Origin: Holophaga sp.
GTDB taxonomy: Bacteria > Acidobacteriota > Holophagae > Holophagales > Holophagaceae
DNA: 64,000 nt
Direction of reading: 5' to 3'
Assembly: GCA_016715205.1 (NCBI GenBank)
Contig: JADKBC010000002.1
Coordinates: 124,001-188,000, forward strand
Below the pieces are notes generated by a model. The model made no database searches. It worked only from the letters and a program-made list of their open reading frames with translations, and was not told the DNA's origin. Of this stretch, positions 16,751 to 25,364 are shown piece by piece. The stretch's first letter is position 1. The number at the start of each line of letters is the position of its first letter. A program made the position numbers and the translations under genes.

Positions 16751-18031
16751 TTAAGGTTGTTGGATCCAGGCCAGGGCCTGGTCCAGAACGGAATCTTTTC
16801 CCGCCAGCAGGGCGCCTTGGGAAAGTTGGACAACGTGATCTGGCAGGACGCCACGGCCTTCCAGGGCCTGTCCGCTGTCGGAAACATAGTTGGCAATGGC
16901 GTACTGGAAACCATCCCCATTGGGCAGCCGCTCGAATACAGAGGGCAGCGCTGCACCCGCCGTGCGAGTACCGAAGATCCGGGCCCGTTTCACATCCTGC
17001 ATGCCGCCCGCAAAAATTTCAGAGGTGGACGCCGAACACCCATCCACCAGAATGGCCAGCGGACCCTGGAAGGCGCTGGGGCGCGGGAAGACCACAAAAT
17101 TCAGCTTGGAGCCCCGCAGGATCATGGTTCCCAGTTTCTGGCCCGGCGTCGAAACAAACCAACCTGCGGCGCCCATGGCCATGCCGCCGATGCCGCCCGG
17201 ATTGCCGCGCAGATCAATCACAAAGCCCTTGCAGGCTTCGATGTTTGCCATGGAGGACTGGAAAGCCCGTTGCAGGTCCTCTGGCTCGAACCAGGCATTG
17301 AAATGCAGGTAGCGGACATTGCCAGGAAGGGTGCGTGTCTCCAGCCAGAAGGGCATGGGAGGCATGTTGCCGAAGGTGACGGCCTTGCCACGGGCGCCTT
17401 CGCGCAGGAGGGTTTTTGTCACGGGATTTCCGGCACCGAGACCGAATTCGATTTCCACACTGGTGTCCGCAGCGCCATTCAGGAGCGCGAGCACCGCACG
17501 ATTGGCCATGAGATCCAGTTCGGTGGAGGCCTTGAAGCGATCGCGGACCCGAGCCAGGGCGGGCGCGCAGGCCTTGCCTTGGATCTTGACCAGTTCCCAA
17601 CCCGGGATAACGCCGGCTTTGGCGGCAGAAGACCCCGGCTCAACCCGCGTAACCAGCGCCTTGCCATCGATCACCCGCACATCGATGCGTGGCGCACAGC
17701 CCCCCTGGCTGGTGGTATGCAGGTCAGAGTAGACCTCGGCAGGCACGATGCCAAAGTGGCTTTGGCCCAGTCGTCCGAGCATCTCAGAGATCACGGCCCG
17801 CACCTGCTCGGCGGTTGCCGCCATGTCCAGTTTGGGCTTCAGTTCATCGTGCACCTTCTGCCAGTCCAGCCCGCCCAGGGTTGGGTCCCAATGCCGATCG
17901 CGGACCGTGGCCCAAACCCGCTCGAAGGAGGCCTCATGCTGCTGGCGCTGAAGGGGCGAAAGGGCTTCGGGGGCGGCGGCCACCAGGGCCGGTACCGCCA
18001 CCAACGATAGAAATGCAGAACCCGTTTGCAT
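16751..18031 (-). CDS. exported S41 family peptidase (PDZ plus tail-specific protease fold)
   Basis: 426 residues. It has a signal peptide (MQTGSAFLSLVAVPALVAAA), a helical N-terminal part, a PDZ-like segment (VTRVEPGSSAAKAGVIPGWE) and an S41 core. The core has GFVIDLRGNPGGIGGMA and the nucleophile region CSASTSEIFAGGMQD, with Ser near 335. In CtpA/Tsp proteases the catalytic Lys lies 25 residues after Ser, in TFGKG. Here that place reads TAGAALPS with Ala. A different base or another S41 subtype must be assumed if it is active. The ATG at 18031 is chosen because it starts the signal peptide. It is followed nine bases later by the LolA-like gene. Confidence 0.82.
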   Translation of the reverse strand: MQTGSAFLSLVAVPALVAAAPEALSPLQRQQHEASFERVWATVRDRHWDPTLGGLDWQKVHDELKPKLDMAATAEQVRAVISEMLGRLGQSHFGIVPAEVYSDLHTTSQGGCAPRIDVRVIDGKALVTRVEPGSSAAKAGVIPGWELVKIQGKACAPALARVRDRFKASTELDLMANRAVLALLNGAADTSVEIEFGLGAGNPVTKTLLREGARGKAVTFGNMPPMPFWLETRTLPGNVRYLHFNAWFEPEDLQRAFQSSMANIEACKGFVIDLRGNPGGIGGMAMGAAGWFVSTPGQKLGTMILRGSKLNFVVFPRPSAFQGPLAILVDGCSASTSEIFAGGMQDVKRARIFGTRTAGAALPSVFERLPNGDGFQYAIANYVSDSGQALEGRGVLPDHVVQLSQGALLAGKDSVLDQALAWIQQP

Positions 18032-18140
18032 GCGATCACCACCCTGGAAGCAGAAAAACGAGGGTAGCATTCTGGCGTTAAAACGGCCGCTCCCTCCGGC
18101 CAACCGCGCACCTCGGAAGGTGAAGGGCAGGGTCGACGGG

Positions 18141-19034
18141 CTATTTCGTGCCCAGGGCATCCAGGATGACAGCGGCCATCACGGCCAGCGCATAGACATT
18201 GATTCTGAGGAAGGCGCGACGGACGGTGGTGGCATCCGGATTCGGCCGCAGCAGGGCGGTGAAACGGGCCACCAGCCAGAGCGAGGCCGCAGCAAGGATG
18301 GCCAGGGCTACCGCCCCGGTGGTCACCCGGAAAAAGAACAACAACGCACCTGCGGCCACCGTGCCACAAGTCCAGGTGAAGGTGAGGCGCAGGATTTGCG
18401 GTGTATCGAAAAGGCGTCGAAGGGTGGGGAAGCCCGCCTTTTCGTAACCTTCGGCATGGAGCAAGGCCAGCAGCCAGAAATGGGGCACCTGCCACACAAA
18501 GAACACGAAACAGAGGGCGGCCAAGGCGGGGTCGCCCAGGGATCCACCGGCCGCCGTCCAGCCGATGGCAGGGGGCAATGCGCCGATGACTGAGCCAGGT
18601 ACCACGGCAAAAGCGCTGCGCCGTTTCAAGGGAGTGTAGAACCCGTTGTACCAGATCATGGCCAATAGCCCCAGGCCACCGGCCATCAGGCCATGGACGC
18701 GCCACAAGAGAAGGAAGCCGCTCATTGCCAGTAGCACCGCGAACACCGCGGCGGCCAGGGGTGAAACGGCGCCGCTGGGAATGGGGCGGTGCTGGGTGCG
18801 TTCCATGAGGGCATCCAGACGGTGTTCCTGCACTTCATTGAGGGCCGAGGAAGCCATGGCCATGAGCAAGGTGCCCACCACGGCCGTCAGCAAGCCAAGG
18901 TCCACTCCATGGCGAAAGGCGATGTAGCCCATGCCCGCCGTAAAGGTGGACGCTGCAGAAATCTTGAGCTTGGTAAGTTCTAGGAAGAGGGTGGGCCATC
19001 CAGGACGGGCGGCGGGCAGCGCGGTGGCGTTCAT
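18141..19034 (-). CDS. ctaB: protoheme IX farnesyltransferase (heme O synthase)
   Basis: 297 residues with about nine membrane helices. UbiA-family features are visible: LELTKLKISAASTFTAG, the prenyl-diphosphate site NEVQEHRLDALMERTQHRP, and YTPLKRRSAFAVVPGSVIGA. The usual NxxxD is NxxxE here, a conservative change. The enzyme farnesylates heme B to heme O for the oxidase encoded just upstream. It overlaps the coxB stop by ATGA. Heme A synthase (ctaA) is not in this window. Confidence 0.93.
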   Translation of the reverse strand: MNATALPAARPGWPTLFLELTKLKISAASTFTAGMGYIAFRHGVDLGLLTAVVGTLLMAMASSALNEVQEHRLDALMERTQHRPIPSGAVSPLAAAVFAVLLAMSGFLLLWRVHGLMAGGLGLLAMIWYNGFYTPLKRRSAFAVVPGSVIGALPPAIGWTAAGGSLGDPALAALCFVFFVWQVPHFWLLALLHAEGYEKAGFPTLRRLFDTPQILRLTFTWTCGTVAAGALLFFFRVTTGAVALAILAAASLWLVARFTALLRPNPDATTVRRAFLRINVYALAVMAAVILDALGTK

Positions 19035-19984
19035 TTCAATGTCTTCAAATAGGCCACCACATCCGTGAGTTCTTGATCGGTCAGAGGATCCAGCGGCATG
19101 GCCGGTGGGTAGCCTTTCACCACTTCTCGCATGGGATCCTGGATGGACGTGCGCAGGTAGGCTTCATCGACCGTAATTGTTCGTGTCTGCTTGCCCACCA
19201 GGACTTCTTCCTTCAGGCCGAGGAGGCCTTTCAGCGTGGGCCCCACCATGGGCTTGCCATCGATGGAGTGGCATTCCAGGCAGCCCTTGGCCCGCATGAT
19301 GACAAGGCCCACAGGTTCGTTGACGGGGTTGACCGCCGCCGGAGCAGGCAGGTTCTTGCCCGGTTCGGGGGCGTTTTCGCCGCCGAAGTACCAGGCCTTG
19401 AATTCATCCTCGGGTACTACGATCACCTTGCTCAGCATCAGGCTGTGGTCCACGCCGCAGATCACCGTGCATTCGATGTCATAGGAACCCAGCTTGGTGG
19501 CCTCGAACCAGGTGGTATTGGCCCGGCTGGGCACAGCGTCGATCTTCAGCCGGAAAGAAGGCACAAAGAAACCATGCACCACATCCGCACTGCGCACTTC
19601 CAGCTTCATGGGCTTGGCGAGGGGTGCGAAGAGCACCTTGCTCTGTTTGCCGTTGGGGTATTCAAAGGACCAGCTCCACTGGCGGGCCGTCACCTTGATC
19701 ACCATGGAATCGCGCGGCGCCAACCGCATGTATTCGTAGTTGGTCCAACCGTAGTAGAAGATGGCCAGGAACAGCACCAACGGAATGGTGGTCCAGGCGA
19801 TCTCAAGGCCTGTGTGGCCTTCGATCTGGGCGGCTTTCGGATGTCGCTTCTTGCTGTAGCGGATCACGAAATAGATCATCAGCGCCGTGATGAACACCAG
19901 GAAAAGCAGCGAAAGCCCAAACACGAAAAAGAACACCGCGTCGGATTTTTCGGCCGAGGTAGAGGCTTGTTTCATCCATTCCAT
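19031..19984 (-). CDS. coxB: cytochrome c oxidase subunit II with C-terminal heme c (caa3 type)
   Basis: 317 residues. Two N-terminal helices are followed by a cupredoxin domain with QWSWSFEYP, VVHGFFVPSFRLK and the CuA loop CTVICGVDHSLM. A fused cytochrome c domain carries KGCLECHSIDG (about residue 240) and a later Met. The family's CuA loop usually has Glu between the two Cys (C-x-E-x-C); here it is Val, which is tolerable because Glu binds copper through its backbone. The subunit accepts electrons at the periplasmic face. The ATG at 19984 is chosen because AGGTAGG lies eight bases upstream. It overlaps ctaB by ATGA. Confidence 0.94.
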   Translation of the reverse strand: MEWMKQASTSAEKSDAVFFFVFGLSLLFLVFITALMIYFVIRYSKKRHPKAAQIEGHTGLEIAWTTIPLVLFLAIFYYGWTNYEYMRLAPRDSMVIKVTARQWSWSFEYPNGKQSKVLFAPLAKPMKLEVRSADVVHGFFVPSFRLKIDAVPSRANTTWFEATKLGSYDIECTVICGVDHSLMLSKVIVVPEDEFKAWYFGGENAPEPGKNLPAPAAVNPVNEPVGLVIMRAKGCLECHSIDGKPMVGPTLKGLLGLKEEVLVGKQTRTITVDEAYLRTSIQDPMREVVKGYPPAMPLDPLTDQELTDVVAYLKTLK

Positions 19985-19993
19985 CGTTAGCAC

Positions 19994-20305
19994 CTACCTG
20001 AAAGCCACATCGGAGAAGAGGAGCGCGAAAAAGATCAGCAACGTGCCCAGAGTCACCAGCACCACGGCCTTGAGCAAGGGCCCTTCGTATTTCAGGTGCA
20101 TGAAGAAGTAGAACACCAGACCCGCCTTGAGGGGCGTCAACGTGAGCAGGCCCCAGACGGCGGCCGTTTGTCCCACATGGCTGAGGCCCACAAGGGTGCC
20201 GGTGAGCAGCAGCAGCACCACCCAGACCTTGATGAAGGTGCCGTATCCAGGGTGGGCCTGGGCTTCTGAAGTCGTGTGTGCGTCCATTGTGTTTTCCGTG
20301 TTCAT
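19994..20305 (-). CDS. cytochrome c oxidase subunit IV
   Basis: 103 residues. A soluble N-terminal tail precedes three hydrophobic segments (KVWVVLLLLTGTLVGLS, WGLLTLTPLKAGLVFYFFMH, VVLVTLGTLLIFFALLF). This is the usual size and the FFMHLKYEGP loop of bacterial COX4/CyoD-like subunits. It probably stabilises the CuB site or assembly. It lies between coxC and coxB. An in-frame ATG at 20287 is an alternative start; neither start has a strong ribosome site. Confidence 0.88.
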   Translation of the reverse strand: MNTENTMDAHTTSEAQAHPGYGTFIKVWVVLLLLTGTLVGLSHVGQTAAVWGLLTLTPLKAGLVFYFFMHLKYEGPLLKAVVLVTLGTLLIFFALLFSDVAFR

Positions 20306-20320
20306 CCGTGATTTAGCCAG

Positions 20321-20923
20321 TTAAGCCGCGAGGTAGAACAGCGGCAGCAGAAAGATCCAGATCACGTCCACCAGGTGCCAATAGAGCCCGGCGTTCTCGA
20401 GATGCACGTAGCGATCGGCCCGCACCTGGTTTTGGATCACCATGTACAGCACCCAGGCCAGCACCCCCATGCCCGCCACAATGTGCAGGCCGTGCAGGCC
20501 CGTCATGGAGAAATACAGGCCAAAGAAGACCTGCTCGCCCGGGGGCAGCGTGGCGAGATGGGGCGCGTTGGGATACAGCCCATGATGGAACTTTGCGGAC
20601 CATTCAAAGGCCTTGATGATGAGGAAGACGAGTCCCAGCACCAGGGTGGAGCTGAGGAATCCGATGGTGCGTTTTTTGTCGCCGCGCTGCATGGCCACAA
20701 TGCTCAGCACCACCGTCAGGCTGCTGGTCAGCAGCACTACCGTATTGATGATGCCGAGGGTGGCGTTGAGTTCCGCGCCAGCCTGGTGGAACTCCATGGG
20801 ATAGCGGTGGCGCATGGCGGAGTAGGCGATGAATAGGCCGCCGAAGAGCACCATTTCCGTGACCAGGAATAGCCACATCCCCAGGCGGGAGCCAAAGTCG
20901 TCTCGGTGAACATGTTCAGTCAC
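20321..20923 (-). CDS. coxC: cytochrome c oxidase subunit III
   Basis: 200 residues with five membrane helices, the short form of the subunit. It shows the LGMWLFLVTEMVLFGGLF helix with the conserved Glu, FLIIKAFEW, and FYFSMTGLHGLHIVAGM-like and YWHLVDVIWIFLLPLFYL segments. It is a structural core subunit near the D-channel entry. It starts with GTG at 20923; this GTG overlaps the TGA that coxA would have without its frameshift (GTGA, 20920-20923). Confidence 0.94.
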   Translation of the reverse strand: MTEHVHRDDFGSRLGMWLFLVTEMVLFGGLFIAYSAMRHRYPMEFHQAGAELNATLGIINTVVLLTSSLTVVLSIVAMQRGDKKRTIGFLSSTLVLGLVFLIIKAFEWSAKFHHGLYPNAPHLATLPPGEQVFFGLYFSMTGLHGLHIVAGMGVLAWVLYMVIQNQVRADRYVHLENAGLYWHLVDVIWIFLLPLFYLAA

Positions 20924-22526
20924 GCCTGGTCCTCCTGCGGGAAGTGATAGGGGCCCGTGGTGATGGTTGGAATCTCTTCGAAGTTCTCAAGGGCGGTGGG
21001 CTGGGAATGGTCCACTCCAGCGTGACGCCGCCCCAGGGATTGTCCTCGGCCTTCTCGCCCTTGAAGATGGCGTAGAGCAGCGTGCCAAAGAAACCCAGGA
21101 GGCCCAACGCCAGGAACCAGCTTCCAACCGTCGCAAACACGTGCATCCAGTGGAACTGTGGCAGGTGCACGTAGTAGCGGCGAGGCATGCCCATCATGCC
21201 CAGGATCATCATGCCGAAATAGAGCATGTTGAAGCCGATGAACATGGGGAACCAGGAGGCGTAGATGGCCTTCTTGGAGTACATCTTGCCGAACATCTTC
21301 GGGAACCAGTAGAGCAGGGCCGCAAAGAAGGCGAAGCCGGTGCCGCCAAACATCACGTAGTGAAAATGGCCCACGATGAAGTAGGTGTCATGGATGTGAA
21401 TGTTGATGGCCAAGGCCCCCTGCATTACGCCCGTGAGGCCGCCGATGCAGAACAGGAAAATGAAACTGAGCGCGAAAAAGAGCGGCGGCTGAAAATCGAT
21501 GGCGCCCTTGTAGAGGGTGCTCACCCAATTGAAGACCTTGATGGCGCTGGGGACGGCCACGATCATGGTGAGCAGCGAGAACACCATCTGCGCCACGTTG
21601 CTCATACCGCTGGTGAACATGTGGTGGGCCCACACCAGACTGCCCACGGCCGCGATGCTCATGCTGGAGTAGGCGATGGCCTTGTAGCCGAAAATAGGCC
21701 GTTTGCAGAAGGTGGGCAGGATTTCGGAAATGGCGCCCATGGCGGGCAGGATCATGATGTAGACCGCCGGGTGGGAATAGATCCAGAAGAGATGCTGGTA
21801 GAGCAGTGGGTCGCCGCCCTTGGCCGGATCAAAAATACCGATGCCGAAGAAGCGTTCCAGGATCACCAGCACCAGGGTGATGGCCAGAATGGGGGTGGCC
21901 AGGAGCTGGATCCAGGAGGTTGAATACAGCGCCCAGCTCATGAGGGGCATGCGGAACCAGGTCATGCCCGGGGCGCGCAAGCGATGGATGGTGGTGATGA
22001 AATTGATGCCGGTGAGCATCGAGGAAAAGCCCAGGATGAAGGCACCGAATACGGCCAGGCTGATGTTCGTGCCAGTCTTGATGCTGAAGGGCGCATAGAA
22101 GGTCCAGCCCGTGTCCGGTGCCCCGCCGCCCGTGAAGAGGGAGAGAATGGCAAGAGTGGCGCCGATCATGAAGAAGTACCAGGATGCCAAGTTCAAGCGC
22201 GGGAAGGCCACATCCTTGGCGCCGATCAGAATCGGCAGGAAGAAGTTGCCAAAGACCGCGGGGAGCCCTGGAACCACGAACAGGAAGATCATGATCACGC
22301 CATGCAGGGTGAACAGGGCGTTGTAGGTCTGGGCAGTGACAAGGTGCTGGAAGGTGGTGAGCTGCACCAGGCGCATGATCACGCCGATCGTCACGCCCAC
22401 GAAAAAGAAACTCACCATCGAATAGAGGTAGAGCAGGCCCACGCGTTTGTGATCCGTGGACAGAATCCAGGCCAGGATTCCTTTGCGGCTCCCGGTGTTC
22501 TCTAGGAAGCTGGGTTGCGCCGTCAT
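20916..22526 (-). CDS. coxA: cytochrome c oxidase subunit I, A2 type, with a frameshifted C-terminus
   Basis: 536 residues as read, twelve helices. Heme and copper ligands are visible: TLHGVIMIF (low-spin heme), WAHHMFTSG (CuB) and HDTYFIVGHFHYVMFGG. The helix VI motif is IYSHPAVYIMILP: the D-channel Glu is absent and the YS pair typical of A2-type oxidases is present, as in Rhodothermus caa3. The last 28 residues (after IPSPPPL) are Arg/Pro-rich and unlike the family. Adding one base at about 20991-20993 restores ENFEEIPTITTGPYHFPQED and a stop at 20920-20922 that overlaps coxC by four bases. This is a real or artefactual one-base deletion in a C run. Functional domains upstream are intact. 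Confidence 0.93.
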   Translation of the reverse strand: MTAQPSFLENTGSRKGILAWILSTDHKRVGLLYLYSMVSFFFVGVTIGVIMRLVQLTTFQHLVTAQTYNALFTLHGVIMIFLFVVPGLPAVFGNFFLPILIGAKDVAFPRLNLASWYFFMIGATLAILSLFTGGGAPDTGWTFYAPFSIKTGTNISLAVFGAFILGFSSMLTGINFITTIHRLRAPGMTWFRMPLMSWALYSTSWIQLLATPILAITLVLVILERFFGIGIFDPAKGGDPLLYQHLFWIYSHPAVYIMILPAMGAISEILPTFCKRPIFGYKAIAYSSMSIAAVGSLVWAHHMFTSGMSNVAQMVFSLLTMIVAVPSAIKVFNWVSTLYKGAIDFQPPLFFALSFIFLFCIGGLTGVMQGALAINIHIHDTYFIVGHFHYVMFGGTGFAFFAALLYWFPKMFGKMYSKKAIYASWFPMFIGFNMLYFGMMILGMMGMPRRYYVHLPQFHWMHVFATVGSWFLALGLLGFFGTLLYAIFKGEKAEDNPWGGVTLEWTIPSPPPLRTSKRFQPSPRAPITSRRRTRRD

Positions 22527-23320
22527 GCCTTCTCCTTCACTTCAGACTTGGCCCGGCGCCCCTTGCGAAGGAGCACCAGGAGAAAGACCAGCGCGCCACC
22601 CAGCACAATGATGGCGCCGATGCGCGTAAAGTTGACCACGTAGCGGCGACCGGCTGGGTCGTAGCTGAAACAGATCTTCAGCCATTTGTTGATGGTGGGG
22701 CGAGCTTCGCTGCGGGAGGCTTCCTGCACGGCCAGTTGCAGATCCGCAGGCAGGTAAGTCACCCCATACATGTAGCGGGTGATTTCCCCCTTGGGGCTCA
22801 GGAACATGATGGCCCCGGCATGGATGAAATCATCCCCCTGCTTCTTGAACTTGAAACCCACGGAATCCGCCAAGGCTTTCGACGTCGCCGCGTCGGCCGT
22901 CAGGAAGCGCCAGGCTGCGGGTGGGAAGGGGCGGGTGATTTCGCGCAGGTAGTTGGTGCGCTTCTGGAACGCAATCTCTGGCGTATCCCGCTCGTCGAAG
23001 CTCACAGTGATGACTTGAAAATCCTTGCCGGGTTCCGCCTTGGTCTGGTTCAGCACATCCACAACACCATTGAGTTGAGGGGTGCAAATGCCCGCGCAGC
23101 GGAAATAATTCAGGGTCAGGATCGTGGGCTTATTGATCAGGGTTCGAAGGGAGACGGTGTTGCCGCTTTCGTCCTTGAATGCGCCATCCAGAGCAGCCTC
23201 CTGGCCCAATTTCTCGTTGATACCCACTTCCTCAACCGAGAAGGGTGGAGGTGCGGGCGTTTGGGCTTGCACGGAAAATATTGCGAGGGCCAGCAGGGCC
23301 AAGGTTCTGATCATCTTCAT
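22523..23320 (-). CDS. SCO1/SenC copper chaperone with C-terminal membrane anchor
   Basis: 265 residues. It has a signal peptide or N-terminal anchor, a thioredoxin-like SCO domain with the copper-binding pair in YFRCAGICTPQLN, the partner His in DDFIHAGAIMFL, and one C-terminal helix (IGAIIVLGGALVFLLVLL) followed by basic residues. SCO proteins deliver copper to, or reduce, the CuA site of coxB in the periplasm. It sits between the cytochrome c gene and coxA, overlapping both by ATGA. Confidence 0.92.
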   Translation of the reverse strand: MKMIRTLALLALAIFSVQAQTPAPPPFSVEEVGINEKLGQEAALDGAFKDESGNTVSLRTLINKPTILTLNYFRCAGICTPQLNGVVDVLNQTKAEPGKDFQVITVSFDERDTPEIAFQKRTNYLREITRPFPPAAWRFLTADAATSKALADSVGFKFKKQGDDFIHAGAIMFLSPKGEITRYMYGVTYLPADLQLAVQEASRSEARPTINKWLKICFSYDPAGRRYVVNFTRIGAIIVLGGALVFLLVLLRKGRRAKSEVKEKA

Positions 23321-24219
23321 CGCGTGGCTCCCTGGCCCATGAGGGCAGTGCGGAGTTCTTTCCAGCGGGCCGGGGAATAGGTTGCCACGACCGGAGTGAA
23401 GCCATTGCCGGGAAGGCCGGCCAGCACCCCTTTTGCCAGGGTTTGCTCACTGCTCTGCCAGCCGGGAAGACCCCCAAGGGTTTGCGCGGCCAGGGCTGAA
23501 TTCGAGACGGCTTCCTCGAGTAAGGGGTTGTTTCCCGCGGCCTGAAGTTCAGGCACCGTCCGGAATTCCTGCAGAAGCCGATCCACGGCAAGGCTCACGG
23601 GAACCTGGTTGGGGATCACTTCACCGGCGCTGGCAAAGAGCTTTTCCAGGGCGGCCATGGCCTTGGGGTCACTGGCCCCGTGATCGAAAGCACCCAGACT
23701 CTGCACCACATGGGCCAGGGCCATGCGGTCCCGTTTGCTCAGGTAGTTGTAGGACACCATCGAACTGCCCTTCACCCCTTCCTCCAGGGTGCGGTAGATG
23801 GCTTCCAGGCGGGTTCCGTTCTTCCAAGCCGCTGCCACTGCGAAGTTGCGGGGCACGGGGGTGAGACCTTTAGCACCAGGGCCATCCCCCTTGCCCTCGA
23901 CACCGTGACAGGTGGCGCAGGTCTGGGCGTAAAGGGCACGTCCCCGCTCCATCAATTCAGGGTTCGGAGTGAGCACCGTCTTTGGGTCGATGGGTGGAAT
24001 CACCTGCTGAGCGCGGCGGGGATAGTCCGTGGGATCCAGCCACCCGGCATCCCCCTGCACAGCAATGACGGGGCTGTCCTGGGCCGTGTGGGCCTGGAAC
24101 CGAAGGCCCGGCACGATGATGAAACCAAAGAGGGCGGCGAGGCCGATGAAGCCCAGCATCACCAGGAGTGCGGAGATGAGGCGCTGCAATTCGTCGTGGG
24201 AAACGTAGCGGTCGATCAT
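23317..24219 (-). CDS. membrane-anchored monoheme cytochrome c of the ACIII operon
   Basis: 300 residues. An N-terminal helix (ISALLVMLGFIGLAALFGFIIV) anchors a periplasmic domain with one heme site, CATCHGVEGKGDGPG (about residue 99). A long C-terminal region of about 120 residues has no heme motif. It is placed between actF and sco. It could be an extra ACIII subunit (ActE/ActG position) or the electron carrier from ACIII to the caa3 oxidase. The ActE-like domain is already fused to ActD in this operon, so this protein is additional. It overlaps both neighbours by four bases. Confidence 0.8.
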   Translation of the reverse strand: MIDRYVSHDELQRLISALLVMLGFIGLAALFGFIIVPGLRFQAHTAQDSPVIAVQGDAGWLDPTDYPRRAQQVIPPIDPKTVLTPNPELMERGRALYAQTCATCHGVEGKGDGPGAKGLTPVPRNFAVAAAWKNGTRLEAIYRTLEEGVKGSSMVSYNYLSKRDRMALAHVVQSLGAFDHGASDPKAMAALEKLFASAGEVIPNQVPVSLAVDRLLQEFRTVPELQAAGNNPLLEEAVSNSALAAQTLGGLPGWQSSEQTLAKGVLAGLPGNGFTPVVATYSPARWKELRTALMGQGATR

Positions 24220-25364
24220 AGGTGGAACTCCAGCCCCTTGGGCAGGAAGGGGTCGCCCACCGGCATGTCCTCACCCCAGGTGAGGGCACGGCGCACCCAA
24301 AGCAGGGATCCGGCCACAAAGAAAAGGCCGAAACTCACTTCGGGCCAGGAGAAGAGCACGCCCTTGCCGAGTACGGGGAAGACAAGCCAGTACAGATCCA
24401 AGGCGTGGGAACCCAACATGAGGATCGCCACCCATTGCAGACGGCGGGGATCGCCCTTGGCATCCCGGGTCACCAGGGCGAAGAAGGGCACCACGAAATG
24501 GAGGACAGCCAAAGCCACGGTGATGGCGTGCCACCCACCCTGCAGGCGCACTTGATACCAGACCACTTCGTCCGGCAGGTTGGCGTACCACATGAGCATG
24601 TACTGGGCAAACCCGATGTAGGACCAGAACACGGTGAAGGCAAACAGAAAGGCGCCCAGATTGAAGCGATGATCCCGCCGCACTTCCTGCAGGCGGCCTT
24701 GCCCTTGCAGGCTGCCCAGGGCCAGCACCGTGGCGGCGAGGGCGGCCAGGAAGCCGCCCGCGAACAGATACACACCAAAAATGTCGCTGTACCACTCGGG
24801 GGTCAGACCACTGATCCAGTCGAAGGCCAGCACCGTGATGACCACCGCAAAAATGGCCATGAAGGCCGGGGCGAATTTTCGGGCGCGAACATTGAATTGG
24901 GGATCCCTGGTTTGATCCTGCTTCAGTGAGCCCTTGACCAGCACGGCCAGGGCAAGCAGGCAGAGCAGCAGACAGAGCACGGTGCGGGCCGAGAAAAAGG
25001 GCAGCCCCAACCACAAGGCTTTCCCGGCCAGGATTTTGTGGTGCAGGGCCTCGGGTTTGGCGCCGGGGTAGAGCACGGGCACCGCGCCCAGGGCGATCAG
25101 GCCAATGGGAACCACCGGCAAGAGCAGGGTGGAAAGGCGCTCCGGCAGCCTTCGAATGGGCACACTCCACCGGGCCGCCACCAGATGCTCGATGGCCACC
25201 AGGAAAAGGCAGCCCAGAGCCAGGGTAAAGAGGAACAGGAACCAGAGGATCCAGTTGGCCCAGAAGCGCTCAGGTCCAGAGACGAAGTACGAGGTGATCA
25301 CACCGAGCAAGCCAACGGTGGTGAAACCCAGGAGCAGTGGGGAAGACGGGGTGCCTGGTTTCAT
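24216..25364 (-). CDS. actF: Alternative Complex III subunit ActF (NrfD-like quinol-binding paralog)
   Basis: 382 residues, about ten membrane helices. Landmarks are LVAIEHLVAARWSVPIRRL, VLAFDWISGLTPEWYSDIF and AQYMLMWYANLPDEVVWY. It is a shorter relative of ActC; in ACIII structures the two form the membrane core. ACIII oxidises quinol and passes electrons to cytochrome c or directly to the oxidase. The start overlaps the end of actDE by four bases (ATGA) and the stop overlaps the cytochrome c gene in the same way. Confidence 0.92.
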   Translation of the reverse strand: MKPGTPSSPLLLGFTTVGLLGVITSYFVSGPERFWANWILWFLFLFTLALGCLFLVAIEHLVAARWSVPIRRLPERLSTLLLPVVPIGLIALGAVPVLYPGAKPEALHHKILAGKALWLGLPFFSARTVLCLLLCLLALAVLVKGSLKQDQTRDPQFNVRARKFAPAFMAIFAVVITVLAFDWISGLTPEWYSDIFGVYLFAGGFLAALAATVLALGSLQGQGRLQEVRRDHRFNLGAFLFAFTVFWSYIGFAQYMLMWYANLPDEVVWYQVRLQGGWHAITVALAVLHFVVPFFALVTRDAKGDPRRLQWVAILMLGSHALDLYWLVFPVLGKGVLFSWPEVSFGLFFVAGSLLWVRRALTWGEDMPVGDPFLPKGLEFHL

